Of a stretch of DNA of 64,000 bases, positions 55,234 through 64,000 are shown piece by piece. Each line of letters starts with the position of its first letter. The first letter of the stretch is position 1. Source of the stretch: Pseudooceanicola algae. Lineage in GTDB: Bacteria; Pseudomonadota; Alphaproteobacteria; Rhodobacterales; Rhodobacteraceae. The translations under genes and the position numbers were made by a program. The DNA is taken from NCBI RefSeq assembly GCF_003590145.2, contig NZ_CP060436.1:3364501-3428500 (forward strand). The letters run 5' to 3'. The notes below the pieces were generated by a model. It was given only the letters and a program-made list of their open reading frames with translations. It did not search any database and had not been told where the DNA came from.

Positions 55234-55362
55234 CTTCCCGTTCCGCCCTTTCACGCCCCCACGACACCGCCTCCCTTGCGAAACCCCGCGGGCGCAAGGC
55301 TCTCGCCCTTGCTGCCTCCCGGCTCTCGGGCTACACCGATCCCGACAAACGGGAGCCCTGGG

Positions 55363-56613
55363 ATGAACGACCTCTTCAACAGCTTCATGAGCGGACCCGA
55401 CGAAAACGGCCGTTTCGGCAATTTCGGCGGGCGCTTCGTGTCCGAAACCCTGATGCCGCTGATCCTCGACCTCGAGGCCGAATACGAAAAGGCCAAAACC
55501 GACGACAGCTTCTGGGCCGAGATGAACGACCTCTGGACCCACTACGTCGGCCGCCCCAGCCCGCTTTACTTCGCCGGTCGCATGACCGAGGAACTGGGCG
55601 GCGCGAAGATCTACCTCAAGCGGGACGAGCTGAACCACACCGGCGCGCACAAGATCAACAATGTGCTCGGCCAGATCATCCTGGCCCGCCGGATGGGCAA
55701 GACCCGGATCATCGCCGAAACCGGCGCGGGTCAGCACGGCGTGGCCACCGCCACCGTCTGCGCGAAGTTCGGCCTGAAATGCGTCGTCTACATGGGCGCC
55801 CACGATGTCGAGCGCCAGTCGCCCAACGTCTTCCGCATGCGCCTGCTGGGCGCCGAGGTCATTCCCGTCACCTCGGGTCGTGGCACGCTGAAGGACGCGA
55901 TGAACGACGCCCTGCGCGACTGGGTCACCAACGTGCGCGATACCTTCTACTGCATCGGCACAGTCGCCGGGCCGCACCCCTATCCGGCCATGGTGCGCGA
56001 CTTCCAGTCGATCATCGGCAAGGAAGTCCGCTGGCAGCTGCCCGAGCACGAAGGCGAAGGCCGCCTGCCTGATACCGTCATCGCGGCGATCGGCGGCGGC
56101 TCCAACGCCATGGGGCTGTTCTATCCCTTCCTCGACGACAAGGAGGTTGGCATCATCGGTGTCGAAGCCGGCGGCAAGGGCGTGAACGAAAAGATGGAAC
56201 ATTGCGCCTCGCTGACCGGCGGGCGCCCCGGCGTGCTGCATGGCAACCGCACCTACCTGCTGCAGGACGGCGACGGCCAGATCCTCGAGGGCTATTCGAT
56301 CTCGGCCGGTCTCGATTACCCCGGCATCGGGCCGGAGCATTCCTGGCTGCATGATATCGGGCGCGCGCAATATGTCTCGATCACCGACAAGGAGGCGCTG
56401 GAAGCCTTCCAGTTCTCCTGCCGGACCGAAGGCATCATTCCCGCGCTGGAGCCCAGCCATGCGCTGGCCCATGTCATGAAGATCGCGCCGACGTTGCCGA
56501 AGGACCATATCATCGTGATGAACATGTGTGGCCGGGGCGACAAGGACATCTTTACCGTGGCCAAGCACCTTGGCTTCGACATGAGCGATACCGAAGGCCG
56601 CACCGCGGATTGA
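55363..56613 (+). CDS. trpB: Tryptophan synthase, beta chain
   Basis: A 416-residue PLP enzyme that joins indole and serine. The PLP-binding Lys is in [13 protein letters not shown] near 100, the catalytic Glu in [13 protein letters not shown] near 125, the phosphate-binding GGGSNAMG near 245 and the monovalent-cation region near [20 protein letters not shown]. Length is normal. The ATG at 55363 is preceded by GGGAGCCCTGGG. trpA is not in the window; the trpF-trpB pair is usual here. Confidence 0.97.
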   Translation: MNDLFNSFMSGPDENGRFGNFGGRFVSETLMPLILDLEAEYEKAKTDDSFWAEMNDLWTHYVGRPSPLYFAGRMTEELGGAKIYLKRDELNHTGAHKINNVLGQIILARRMGKTRIIAETGAGQHGVATATVCAKFGLKCVVYMGAHDVERQSPNVFRMRLLGAEVIPVTSGRGTLKDAMNDALRDWVTNVRDTFYCIGTVAGPHPYPAMVRDFQSIIGKEVRWQLPEHEGEGRLPDTVIAAIGGGSNAMGLFYPFLDDKEVGIIGVEAGGKGVNEKMEHCASLTGGRPGVLHGNRTYLLQDGDGQILEGYSISAGLDYPGIGPEHSWLHDIGRAQYVSITDKEALEAFQFSCRTEGIIPALEPSHALAHVMKIAPTLPKDHIIVMNMCGRGDKDIFTVAKHLGFDMSDTEGRTAD

Positions 56614-56649
56614 TCCCCGGTCTGGCCGACAATCAACTTCCAACAGACA

Positions 56650-56684
56650 ATCGGCCCCTGCCTTGCGGGGGCCGATCTCGTTTT
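56650..56684 (+). terminator. trpB: Terminator after trpB
   Basis: ATCGGCCCC (56650-56658) and GGGGCCGAT (56668-56676) form a perfect stem, followed by CTCGTTTT. It lies 37 bases after the trpB stop. Confidence 0.85.
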
Positions 56685-56689
56685 ACGCC

Positions 56690-57076
56690 TCAGTCGTCTT
56701 CCGGATCCTCGGCGTATAGCTTCAGCACTTCCAGCGACACCACCTCCAGCGCGCGGCGGTGGGTGCCCCGCAGGTTGACCAGCGGCGCGCAGCCCTCGTC
56801 ATGGGCCTGCAGGAACCGCGCGGCACAAAGGCACCAGCGATCTCCGGCCCGCAAGCCGGCGAACTGGAAGGCGGGCAAGGGCGTCGACAGGTCATTGCCG
56901 ACATATTTCGAATAGGCCAGAAATTCGTCGGTCATCACCGCGCAGACCGTATGGCTGCCCTGGTCGGCCGCGCAGGTGTTGCAGGACCCGTCGCGAAAGA
57001 ATCCGGTTAGCGGCGTGTTGGAGCAGGCATCCAGCTCTCCGCCCAACACATTGACCGACGGTTCCTTGTTCAGCAT
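56690..57076 (-). CDS. DUF2237-family protein
   Basis: A 128-residue protein. NVLGGELDACSNTPLTGFFRDGSCNTCAADQGSHTVCAVMTDEFLAYSKYVGNDLS and LRAGDRWCLCAARFLQAHDEG are the DUF2237 hallmarks, with several Cys that may bind a metal. Function unknown. It ends six bases past the trpB terminator and is transcribed towards it. Confidence 0.88.
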   Translation of the reverse strand: MLNKEPSVNVLGGELDACSNTPLTGFFRDGSCNTCAADQGSHTVCAVMTDEFLAYSKYVGNDLSTPLPAFQFAGLRAGDRWCLCAARFLQAHDEGCAPLVNLRGTHRRALEVVSLEVLKLYAEDPEDD

Positions 57077-57245
57077 TGTCGCACCTTCTTCCGGGGGCGC
57101 ATCCGGTCCGGGCAGCGCCCTCGGATGGCGGGGTCAGGATGGGGCCGGATCAACTGTCCGGGCGGGCTCCGTCATGCAGCCTTCGCAGCATCGTATCAAG
57201 ATCACGATGAAAATCCATAGAGGCTCTGCTTCATCGGGCGCGCGC

Positions 57246-58280
57246 TCAGCAGGCCTGGAACCAGCGCCCGTGGAAATCCATCCGTCCCAGCGGGATGTCG
57301 TAGGCACCGGGCCAGAGGCGCAGGCGCACCGGGGCGCCGGGGCTCTTGTCGTCCATCTCGAAGGACAGCCAGGCCAGCGGCATATCGTCGGTTGCCCGCA
57401 GGGCGGCCGAGGCAAGCGCGGCCTGACAGGCGGCGGCGGTGGCGGTCGGGAAATACTGCCAGGCGATGGTGTGATAGACCAGATCGACCTGGCCCGCAGG
57501 GCGGTTCGCCAGCCGGCGCGCCAGCCAGCTTCCCGCGTCTTCCCGGTCGACCGAGGGCGCCGGCAGCGACAGGATCGCGTCGAGCCGTTCCATCCGGTCG
57601 GGTTGATCTGGCCAGATATAGCTGCGCAGCCGCAGCATGTCGGCGCGATTGGCGCGATCAAGCGGGTTCACATCCGCGCCGCCGCGCCCGGCAATACGAT
57701 ATGCCCCGCCAGCCGGCAGCGGTCCGGACCAGTCCGGGCGCAGGGTCAGAACCGGATGTTCCGGTCCCACCCGCTTGGCCCCGGCGATCAGGCCGAAGCT
57801 GTCGAATTGCAGGTTCAGCCCGGCCGAGGCTCCCAATTCGCTGAGCCGCAGGTCAATCCCCGGAAAATGGCGCGCAATCTGTCCCGCCGCGACGATCAGC
57901 GCTGTGGCGCGGCGGGGTTCATTGGTCTGGGGCGCATTGTCGAGCCAGTGGAGCAGGGTGTCGGCCTGGCTGGACAAGGCCGCCTGCACCGCCTCCCACA
58001 GGGTGTCCTCATCCGCGCGGCTCGGCGGGTAAAGGGCGGCCAGACGCGCGTCGGCCCCGGTCAGCACAAGGGCGTGCAATCCCCCCGCCAGGCGCAGGGC
58101 GACCGCATCCGAGCGCAGGTTGCGTGGCTCCCAGGCAAACAGTCGGTCGGTTACGGCGTTGCCCGGTGCCATGCGCCGGGCCAGCAGGGACAGCAGCCGT
58201 TCCATGAAAGGCGAGCCGAGCGAGGCACAGGCGCGGGCCTGGTCCAGGAAATGCGCCTGAAGGTCGGCAGCGGGCGTCAC
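57246..58280 (-). CDS. DUF2332-family protein
   Basis: A 344-residue soluble protein. DLRLSELGASAGLNLQFD near 145, the tryptophan-rich LVYHTIAWQYFP near 280 and GRMDFHGRWF at the end are seen in DUF2332 proteins, which resemble methyltransferases in fold. The reaction is unknown. Its start overlaps the pth stop by about four bases, so it is translated in step with pth. Confidence 0.85.
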   Translation of the reverse strand: MTPAADLQAHFLDQARACASLGSPFMERLLSLLARRMAPGNAVTDRLFAWEPRNLRSDAVALRLAGGLHALVLTGADARLAALYPPSRADEDTLWEAVQAALSSQADTLLHWLDNAPQTNEPRRATALIVAAGQIARHFPGIDLRLSELGASAGLNLQFDSFGLIAGAKRVGPEHPVLTLRPDWSGPLPAGGAYRIAGRGGADVNPLDRANRADMLRLRSYIWPDQPDRMERLDAILSLPAPSVDREDAGSWLARRLANRPAGQVDLVYHTIAWQYFPTATAAACQAALASAALRATDDMPLAWLSFEMDDKSPGAPVRLRLWPGAYDIPLGRMDFHGRWFQAC

Positions 58281-59041
58281 CGGAAGCGGTCTCTGAGCCG
58301 CTCGAGCGGCGAGCGGGCATCGGTGGTTTCTGCCGCCTCTGCGGATTGGGCGGTGTCGATGGGCTTGGCGGCGGCGGGGGCAGGCGTCGTCGCTTTTGGC
58401 GGCGTCGCATCGGGCTTCGGCGCCTTGGCGGGCTTTTTCTGCGTCCTGTTGTCCGTGCCGCCCCCGCTGCGCGGCGGGTTCACCCGCAGCGCCACGGCGT
58501 TGAGGAACTTCGCCGCCTCACCGGAGGCAAGCTCCGGTGCGCCATCCGAAAGACCGCGCAGCAGGTCGTCCAGCCAGTCCTGATCGGCCTTGGCGAAATC
58601 CGACAGTACAAAGGGCGCGACACGGTCCTTGTGGCCCGGATGGCCGATGCCAAGGCGGATACGCTGGTATTCGGGGCTGACATGGGCGTGGATCGAGCGC
58701 AGGCCATTGTGCCCCGCATGGCCGCCGCCCTGTTTTACCCGGCATTTGCCGGGCGCCAGGTCCAGCTCGTCATGAAAGACGGTGATGTCTTGCGGGCCAA
58801 GCTTCCAGAACCGCATGGCTTCGCCCACGGATTGGCCGGAATTGTTCATGAAGGTCGTCGGCTTCAGCAGCAGGACCTTCTGCGATCCCAGCCGACCTTC
58901 CGCGACCTCGCCCTGAAATCGCGCGCGCCAAGGGCCGAAGCCGTGATCAGAGGCGATCCGGTCCAGCGCCATGAAGCCGATATTGTGCCGGTTGCCGGCA
59001 TATTTGCCACCGGGATTTCCGAGGCCCACGAAAAGCTGCAT
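58277..59041 (-). CDS. pth: Peptidyl-tRNA hydrolase with C-terminal extension
   Basis: A 254-residue enzyme that frees peptides from dropped-off tRNA. The catalytic His is in GNRHNIGF near 20, with PTTFMNNSGQSVGEA, HDELDLAPGKCRVKQGGGHAGHNGLRSI following. The normal family length is about 190; residues 195-254 form a Lys/Ala/Pro/Thr-rich tail (TQKKPAKAPKPDATPPKAT) that is probably disordered. ATG 59041 has CAGGAGACC upstream; the open frame extends left without a better start. Confidence 0.95.
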   Translation of the reverse strand: MQLFVGLGNPGGKYAGNRHNIGFMALDRIASDHGFGPWRARFQGEVAEGRLGSQKVLLLKPTTFMNNSGQSVGEAMRFWKLGPQDITVFHDELDLAPGKCRVKQGGGHAGHNGLRSIHAHVSPEYQRIRLGIGHPGHKDRVAPFVLSDFAKADQDWLDDLLRGLSDGAPELASGEAAKFLNAVALRVNPPRSGGGTDNRTQKKPAKAPKPDATPPKATTPAPAAAKPIDTAQSAEAAETTDARSPLERLRDRFR

Positions 59042-59155
59042 CTTGGTCTCCTGCTCGCGCGGCAAGGGTATCCCAGCCACTGCGGGGGGTCCAGCGCGGC
59101 GGCCTTTCCCGGCGGGCCGCGATCTGCGAGAAAGGGTGAAAACGCGGAGGCTTCG

Positions 59156-59839
59156 GTGGCGGAATATGATCTGGACGGATTGCGGCTTGTCCTGCCCGAA
59201 GACCTCGGCTCGGCCGGGATCGCGGCCAAGCTGGCCTCGGGGGGCTATGAACGGGACGAGGCGGCTGCGGTCAGGATGCGCCTGAAGGCCGGTATGCGGG
59301 TGCTGGAGTTCGGCGCCGGGCTGGGGTTCCTGACGGCGATCGCGGCGCGGATTGCGGGTCCGGCGAACGTCACCAGCATCGAGCCCGTGGCCGCGATGCT
59401 GCCGGTCATCCGGGGCAACCTGGAGCGCAACGGGCTGGCGGGCGTGGACCTGCGCCACGGGGCCGTGGCCGCGGGTGTCGATGACGAGGTCGAGTTCGTG
59501 ACCGTCGAGTCCTATATCGGCAGCGCCCTGGCGGAGACGGATCAGACCGGCACGCTGGTACCGCGCGCCGATCTGGACGCACTGCTGGAAGAGGTAACCC
59601 CCCAGGCCGTGATCATGGATGTCGAAGGAGCCGAGATCGGGCTTTTCGATAACCCCTGGCCGGTGAAACCGCGTCTTGTGGTGCTGGAACTGCATCCCAA
59701 GCGTTATGGTGGGGACGAGATCGCGCGGATCTTCACCTGCATGGCCAAGACCGGCCTTGCCTATGATCCCGGCGCGTCACGCGGGCCGGTCGTGGTGTTC
59801 CGCCGGATTCGTCGCAAGGGGCGCCGGGCAGAGGGCTGA
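59156..59839 (+). CDS. FkbM-family methyltransferase, GTG start
   Basis: A 227-residue SAM-dependent methyltransferase. The SAM loop is VLEFGAGLGFLTAIAARI near 50, followed by SIEPVAAMLPVIRGNLERNGL, and MDVEGAEIGLFDN near 165 is the FkbM hallmark. The start is a GTG at 59156 with GGAGG five bases before it; the open frame to the left is a shadow of pth. The methylated target is unknown. It is divergent from pth. Confidence 0.85.
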   Translation: MAEYDLDGLRLVLPEDLGSAGIAAKLASGGYERDEAAAVRMRLKAGMRVLEFGAGLGFLTAIAARIAGPANVTSIEPVAAMLPVIRGNLERNGLAGVDLRHGAVAAGVDDEVEFVTVESYIGSALAETDQTGTLVPRADLDALLEEVTPQAVIMDVEGAEIGLFDNPWPVKPRLVVLELHPKRYGGDEIARIFTCMAKTGLAYDPGASRGPVVVFRRIRRKGRRAEG

Positions 59840-59876
59840 AGTGGCTTGCCGTCGAAGGCGCCGTTTCGCGGACATG

Positions 59877-59910
59877 AAAAAGGCCGGCCCCCTGAGGGAC
59901 CGGCCTTCGA
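59877..59910. terminator. Terminator between convergent fkbM-type and L25 genes
   Basis: AAGGCCGGCCCC (59880-59891) and GGGACCGGCCTT (59896-59907) pair with one mismatch. A-run on the left and CGATCTTCT on the right make it usable in both directions. Confidence 0.8.
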
Positions 59911-59949
59911 TCTTCTGCTGTCCTGAACGCCCCGGAAGGGGCCCCGGGA

Positions 59950-60576
59950 TCAGGCTTCGGCGCCTTCTTCGGCTTCTGCTTCATCGGAGTCATCCGAGGA
60001 GGCAAGACCGGAGGGGGCCGTGATGTTGGCAATCACGAAGTCGCGGTCGATGGTCGGCTTGACGCCTTCCGGCAGGTCGACCTGGCTGATCGTGATGGTG
60101 TCGCCGATCATCTTGCCGGTCAGGTCGACATAGATGTGCTCGGGGATCTCGCCGGCGATGACCGAAAGTTCGACATCGGCGCGCACGATGGTCAGAACGC
60201 CACCGCGCTTGATGCCCGGTGCGGCGTCCTGGTTGATGAACTCCATGGGAATATGGAGGTTCACCCGCGTGGTGCGACGCAAACGCATGAAATCGACGTG
60301 GGTCGGAAGGTCCTTCACGACGTCACGCTGAACGCCGCGGCAGATGACGCGGACGTCTTCCTGGCCTTCAACCTTGAGGTTGAAGAGGGTTGCCAGGAAA
60401 CGGCCTGCCTTCAGGCGTTTCAACAGGTCGTTGAAGGGCAGTTCGATTGCCAGGGGCGCGTTGTCGCCGCCATAGACAACACCCGGAACCATGCCAGCGC
60501 GACGCGCTGCGCGAGCGGCGCCCTTGCCCGTCCCCGCACGTTCCTGGGCTACGAGGTCAGGAATTTCTCCAGCCAT
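59950..60576 (-). CDS. rplY: 50S ribosomal protein L25 (CTC form)
   Basis: A 208-residue ribosomal protein that binds 5S rRNA. The N-terminal domain begins [37 protein letters not shown], the TL5/CTC beta domain follows ([31 protein letters not shown]) and an acidic tail ([14 protein letters not shown]) closes it. The long CTC form is normal in these bacteria. Divergent from the exported lysozyme-like gene across 319 bases. Confidence 0.96.
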   Translation of the reverse strand: MAGEIPDLVAQERAGTGKGAARAARRAGMVPGVVYGGDNAPLAIELPFNDLLKRLKAGRFLATLFNLKVEGQEDVRVICRGVQRDVVKDLPTHVDFMRLRRTTRVNLHIPMEFINQDAAPGIKRGGVLTIVRADVELSVIAGEIPEHIYVDLTGKMIGDTITISQVDLPEGVKPTIDRDFVIANITAPSGLASSDDSDEAEAEEGAEA

Positions 60577-60895
60577 GTTCGTAATCTCCTAGTTGAGGCG
60601 GGCATCCTCCAAGGCTGTATGCCCGCGTGAAGCCCGGCGCTTACATGGAAACGGGGGGGAAGAAAAGAAGAATTTTGGGGTTCGGGAAGGGATTGGGGGA
60701 TGAGGAGGAAGGGGGGGGCTGACCGGTTTCCTTGTGGTGGGCCGGCGAAGGGAACGAGGGGCTCTGCCCCGTCTCCGTGCCGGAGCCTCCCCGGGATATT
60801 TTGAACAGGGAAACGTTGGAGGTGAAGGGAATCTCAAATGTTTGACGGCAAGGTCGGGCGGGTTCGGATCGTGGCTTTCAGAAAGGAAGGGGATC
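60577..60895. other. 319-base gap: purine-rich tract and long repeat copy
   Basis: No gene. Bases 60650-60718 form a strongly purine-rich plus strand with several G-runs (GGGGGGG, GGGGG, GGGGGGGG), and 60757-60814 is repeat copy E. Promoters for rplY and the exported protein gene must lie here but none is clear. Confidence 0.5.
60757..60814 (+). repeat. Interspersed intergenic element, long copy E
   Basis: The plus-oriented partner of copy D at 55176-55233: AGGGGCTCTGCCCCGTCTCC, CGTGCCGGAGCCTCCCCGGG, ATATTTTGAACAGGGAAAC. Only about four of 58 bases differ. Confidence 0.75.
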
Positions 60896-61756
60896 ATGGG
60901 GCGGATTGTTGGTGTGGTCTGGGTTCTGGGGCTTCTTGGCGGGATGCCGGGAGCGACGGCTCGGGCGGAGATGGGATCCTTGATCGGGGGCGTCCTGCTG
61001 GGGGCCTCCGTGATGCGAGGTGAGGCGGAGGATGGTGCCTCCGGTGCGGCGGGGGCTACGCCGGTGGGGCCGTTGCGAGGTGGTGCCTGGGCCCTTGGGC
61101 ACAGGGCGCGGCCCCTGCAGTTGTCGGAGGGCGCAATGTCGGGCGAGGCGCTGGAAGATGTCATGGCGGCGGTGGTGCGCGAGTTGGGGCCAAGCCTGTT
61201 CGGGGGGCGGGCCGAGGGGACGTTATTTGCTCCGGTGCTTCGGTGGGACGGCGGTGATGGCCTGGCCCTGATCGGGCGGATCCCGGCGGAGAAGCTGCGC
61301 CACCTGATCGCCACGGCGGAGGCGGGCAGCAAGGGCTATGACGCGGTGCATCATGGGGCGGCGACCGGCACGCCGAGGCGCCCGACGCAGATGAGCCTGG
61401 CCCAGATCCGCCAGTGGATCGCGGCGACTCCGGGGCAAAACCATGCCATCGGGCGGTACCAGATCATTCCCAAGACCCTGGAGCACATCGTCGACGCCCT
61501 TGGCATAAGCGGGGATGCGGTGTTTTCTCCGCGACTGCAGGATCGAATGGCGGATTTCCTGTTGGAGCAGGCGGGATACAGCGCCTTTCTTGGCGGGGAT
61601 CTGTCGCGCGTGGGTTTCATGAACAACCTTGCGCGGATTTGGGCGGGGTTGCCGAATTCCTCGGGTCAAAGCCACTATCATGGCTATGCGGGCAATCGCG
61701 CCGTGATCAGCTGGGCCCGGTTCGATGCCGCGATGACCGAGATCTTTCCGAGCTGA
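60896..61756 (+). CDS. Exported lysozyme-like (muramidase/transglycosylase) protein
   Basis: A 286-residue protein with a signal peptide (VGVVWVLGLLGGMPGATARAE). The C-terminal half, from about 145, reads LIATAEAGSKGYDAVHHGA, then LAQIRQWIAATPGQNHAIGRYQIIPKTLEHIVDALGI, resembling phage-lambda-like lysozyme folds in which the Glu of AEAG is catalytic and GRYQIIP lines the groove. It probably cleaves peptidoglycan in the periplasm. The central 90 residues are Gly/Ala-rich. AAAGGAAGGGG precedes the ATG at 60896. Confidence 0.75.
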   Translation: MGRIVGVVWVLGLLGGMPGATARAEMGSLIGGVLLGASVMRGEAEDGASGAAGATPVGPLRGGAWALGHRARPLQLSEGAMSGEALEDVMAAVVRELGPSLFGGRAEGTLFAPVLRWDGGDGLALIGRIPAEKLRHLIATAEAGSKGYDAVHHGAATGTPRRPTQMSLAQIRQWIAATPGQNHAIGRYQIIPKTLEHIVDALGISGDAVFSPRLQDRMADFLLEQAGYSAFLGGDLSRVGFMNNLARIWAGLPNSSGQSHYHGYAGNRAVISWARFDAAMTEIFPS

Positions 61757-61890
61757 GACGGTCGCTGCGGCGGCGCACAGGTCCTTGCGCCCTGCCGAAC
61801 GGCCCGTCCCATTGCCCCGACGCCCCGGTGCCCCCTATCTATCGGGCAAGGCGGTCCGGATCCCGGGCGCGCAGGAAATGAGGTTTGAAA

Positions 61891-62916
61891 ATGAAGAAAC
61901 TGGGCTTCCTGTCCTTTGGACATTGGTCAACACAGAACGGATCGGCGGTGAAAAACGCCAGTGACGTGCTCCTGCAAAGCATCGATCTTGCTGTTGCTGC
62001 AGAAGAGCTGGGGCTGGATGGGGCTTATTTCCGGGTGCACCATTTCGCCCGGCAACTGGCGTCTCCCTTTCCGCTGCTGGCAGCGGTGGGCGCGCGGACC
62101 TCGACGATCGAGATCGGGACCGGCGTGATCGACATGCGCTATGAAAACCCGCTGTATATGGTTGAGGATTCCGGTGCGGCGGATCTTATTGCCGGGGGGC
62201 GGCTGCAACTGGGCATTTCACGCGGCTCGCCTGAGCAGGTGATCGATGGCTGGCGCCATTTCGGCTATGGCCCGGACAAGGAGGCGGGCGAGGATGAGGC
62301 GGCTTTCGCGCGCCGCCACGCCGAGATCTATCTGGCGCATCTTGAGGGCAAGGGCTTTGCCGAGCCGAACCCGCAGCCGATGTTCCCCAACCCGCCGGGC
62401 CTGTTGCGGCTGGAACCTCATGCGTCTGGGTTGCGCGACCGGATCTGGTGGGGGGCCGCGTCGAACGCGACCGCCGAATGGGCGGCGCAACTGGGCATGA
62501 ACCTGCAAAGCTCCACCCTGAAGGTGGACGAGACGGGCGAGCCGTTCCATGTGCAGCAGGCCAAGCAGATTCGGGCCTATCGCGCCGCCTGGAAAGCCGC
62601 CGGGCACACGCGGCAACCGCGCGTTTCGGTCAGTCGGTCGATCTTTGGCATCGTGAACGACCAGGATCGGATGTATTTCGGCCAGGGCGGGAAGGAGAGC
62701 GACAGCATTGGCATCATCCATGACACGCGGGCCGTCTTCGGGCGTGGCTATGCGGATGAACCGGACCGCCTGATCGAACAACTGAAGGCCGACGAGGCGA
62801 TTGCCGAGGCCGATACCCTGTTGCTGACCGTGCCGAACACGCTGGGGGTGGATTACAACGCCCATGTGATCGGGACGATCCTGACCCACGTGGCCCCGGG
62901 GCTCGGCTGGCGCTGA
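61891..62916 (+). CDS. LLM-class flavin-dependent oxidoreductase
   Basis: A 341-residue luciferase-like TIM-barrel monooxygenase. MKKLGFLSFGHW and LAVAAEELGLDGAYFRVHHFARQLASPFPLLAAVGARTSTIEIGTGVIDMRYENPL are the flavin-binding LLM pattern; DLIAGGRLQLGISRGSPEQVIDGW follows. The substrate is unknown. The ATG at 61891 has GAGG seven bases upstream. It is convergent with the lldD-type gene, eight bases away. Confidence 0.9.
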   Translation: MKKLGFLSFGHWSTQNGSAVKNASDVLLQSIDLAVAAEELGLDGAYFRVHHFARQLASPFPLLAAVGARTSTIEIGTGVIDMRYENPLYMVEDSGAADLIAGGRLQLGISRGSPEQVIDGWRHFGYGPDKEAGEDEAAFARRHAEIYLAHLEGKGFAEPNPQPMFPNPPGLLRLEPHASGLRDRIWWGAASNATAEWAAQLGMNLQSSTLKVDETGEPFHVQQAKQIRAYRAAWKAAGHTRQPRVSVSRSIFGIVNDQDRMYFGQGGKESDSIGIIHDTRAVFGRGYADEPDRLIEQLKADEAIAEADTLLLTVPNTLGVDYNAHVIGTILTHVAPGLGWR

Positions 62917-62923
62917 GGGAAGC

Positions 62924-64000
62924 TCAGGGCGCCTGCCAGCGCCCTGAGAAATCTTCGGGCACCATCAGGATGTCGCGGCTCACGTCGCGGATATCGCGTT
63001 TGCCGCAAAGCGCCATGGAGGTATCCATCTCCTTGGCGATCACCTCGAGCGCGGCGGTCACGCCGGCTTCGCCAAGCGCGCCGAGGCCATAGACGAAGGC
63101 CCGGCCGATCATCGTGCCATCGGCTCCCATGGCCAGAGCCTTCAGCACGTCCTGGCCCGAGCGGATGCCGCTGTCGAGGTAGACCTCGGTTTGCCCGCCG
63201 ACCGCCTGCAGGATCGGGTCCAGCATCCGGATCGAGCTGAGCGCGCCGTCCAGTTGTCGGCCGCCGTGGTTCGACACCACGATGGCGTCGCAGCCCATTT
63301 TTGCGGCCATCTTCGCATCCTCGGGGTCCAGCACGCCCTTCAGAATGACCTTGCCGCCCCACATTTCCTTGATCTGGGCAATCTTGGACCAGTCGAGACG
63401 CGGGTCGAACTGCTCGGCTGTCCAGCTCATCAGCGAGGCCGGGTCCCCGACGTCGGTGACATGGCCGACGATATTGCCGAAGCCGCGCCGTTTGGTGCCA
63501 AGCATTTCGAGCCCCCAGGACCAGCGAGTGGCGAGGTCGGCAAGTGTCTTGGGCGTCAGCTTGGGCGGGGCTGAGAGGCCGTTTTTCAGGTCCTTGTGGC
63601 GCTGTCCGAGGATTTGCAGGTCAAGTGTGATGACCAGGGCCGAGCAATTGGCCGCCCGCGCCCGTTCGATCAGGCGGCGCAGATAATCCTGGTCCTTCAT
63701 CGTGTAGAGCTGGAACCAGAAGGGCGCCGAGGTGTGTTCGGCCACGTCCTCGATCGAACAGATCGACATGGTCGAGAGGGTGAAGGGCACGCCGAATTTC
63801 TCGGCGGCACGGGCGGCCTTGATCTCTCCGTCGGCGCGCTGCATGCCGGTCAGCCCGACCGGGGCAAGGGCGACCGGCATGGCTACGTCCTGACCGATCA
63901 TGGTTGAGCGCAGCGAGCGGTCGGACATGTCGACCGCGACACGCTGACGGAGGCGAATGTCGCTGAAATCCGAGGTGTTCTCGCGGAAGGTCTGTTCCGT
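62924..64000 (-). CDS. lldD: FMN-dependent L-lactate dehydrogenase-type oxidoreductase, 5' end missing
   Basis: A member of the FMN-dependent alpha-hydroxyacid dehydrogenase family, open to the right edge of the window (359 codons visible, the first ones reading TEQTFRENTSDFSDIRLRQRV). The catalytic His is in IVVSNHGGRQLDG near the middle, and PVALAPVGLTGMQ, FWFQLYTMKDQDY and YLDSGIRSGQDVLKALAMGAD are the FMN-binding segments. LldD oxidises L-lactate to pyruvate at the membrane; other hydroxyacids are possible. Confidence in the family is high, in lactate moderate. Confidence 0.88.
   Translation of the reverse strand, partial: TEQTFRENTSDFSDIRLRQRVAVDMSDRSLRSTMIGQDVAMPVALAPVGLTGMQRADGEIKAARAAEKFGVPFTLSTMSICSIEDVAEHTSAPFWFQLYTMKDQDYLRRLIERARAANCSALVITLDLQILGQRHKDLKNGLSAPPKLTPKTLADLATRWSWGLEMLGTKRRGFGNIVGHVTDVGDPASLMSWTAEQFDPRLDWSKIAQIKEMWGGKVILKGVLDPEDAKMAAKMGCDAIVVSNHGGRQLDGALSSIRMLDPILQAVGGQTEVYLDSGIRSGQDVLKALAMGADGTMIGRAFVYGLGALGEAGVTAALEVIAKEMDTSMALCGKRDIRDVSRDILMVPEDFSGRWQAP

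Noticed and set aside
57136-57215. A 22-codon minus-strand frame (MDFHRDLDTMLRRLHDG) between the DUF2237 and DUF2332 genes
   Set aside because: Too short and without a good ribosome-binding site or known pattern to call.
59042-59695. Upstream extension of pth in the same frame
   Set aside because: The extra translation runs antisense through the FkbM-type gene and the pth start at 59041 has a strong ribosome-binding site and matches the family N terminus.

Overview
The window is a gene-dense, high-GC stretch of chromosome from an alphaproteobacterium, almost certainly a member of the Rhodobacteraceae (Roseobacter/Paracoccus/Rhodobacter relatives). The strongest pointers are a SAM/SAH-type riboswitch in front of metK (an RNA class known essentially from Rhodobacterales), a PccR-type propionate regulator with TTTGCAAA half-sites, the lnt-corC-ybeY-phoH and aroA-cmk-rpsA-ihfB gene orders, and an interspersed family of short intergenic elements built around a CTCCGGCGGGGATATTT-like core. 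I saw no rRNA or tRNA gene, CRISPR array, transposase, integrase or prophage gene. Nearly everything is core metabolism and cell-envelope biology.

Layout. 1-7.5 kb: the 3' part of fabI, then a minus-strand block reading phoH-ybeY-corC-lnt-[riboswitch]-metK, followed by trmB. 8-15 kb: a small exported protein, miaB, an unrecognised protein read from a TTG codon, an argP-like LysR regulator divergent from a lysE-type exporter, a DMT exporter and a YdcH-like small protein. 13.6-24.4 kb: a propionyl-CoA assimilation locus: pccR, a Bcr/CflA-type MFS exporter, pccB, four small accessory genes (two tiny lipoproteins among them), pccA and methylmalonyl-CoA mutase. Together PccAB and the mutase carry propionyl-CoA to succinyl-CoA (an epimerase is also needed but is not in the window). 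24.5-34.6 kb: acetyltransferase, DnaJ/TerB protein, polyphosphate pair ppx/ppk, DnaA-related hda, an AI-2E-family membrane protein, proS and a hydroxyacid reductase. 34.7-40.5 kb: the rod-shape operon mreB-mreC-mreD-mrdA-rodA on the minus strand.

40.7-48 kb: rlmJ, an acyltransferase, a NUDIX hydrolase, a DUF808 protein, a nuclease, leuA preceded by a short leader peptide ending in a run of leucine codons, a TauE-type permease and an SDR. 48-57 kb: aroA, cmk, a LysR regulator with a divergent 51-residue protein inserted into the usual cmk-rpsA spacing, rpsA, ihfB, lapA, trpF and trpB. 56.7-64 kb: DUF2237 and DUF2332 proteins, pth, an FkbM-type methyltransferase, ribosomal protein L25, an exported lysozyme-like protein, a luciferase-like oxidoreductase and a truncated lldD-type dehydrogenase.

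The most interesting signals are regulatory rather than new enzymes: the metK riboswitch, a leuA attenuator-like leader with two competing hairpins, the PccR half-sites and small lipoproteins inside the propionate locus, inverted copies of a 58-base intergenic element, and a probable CTG start codon. I found no convincing new multi-gene defence or metabolic system.
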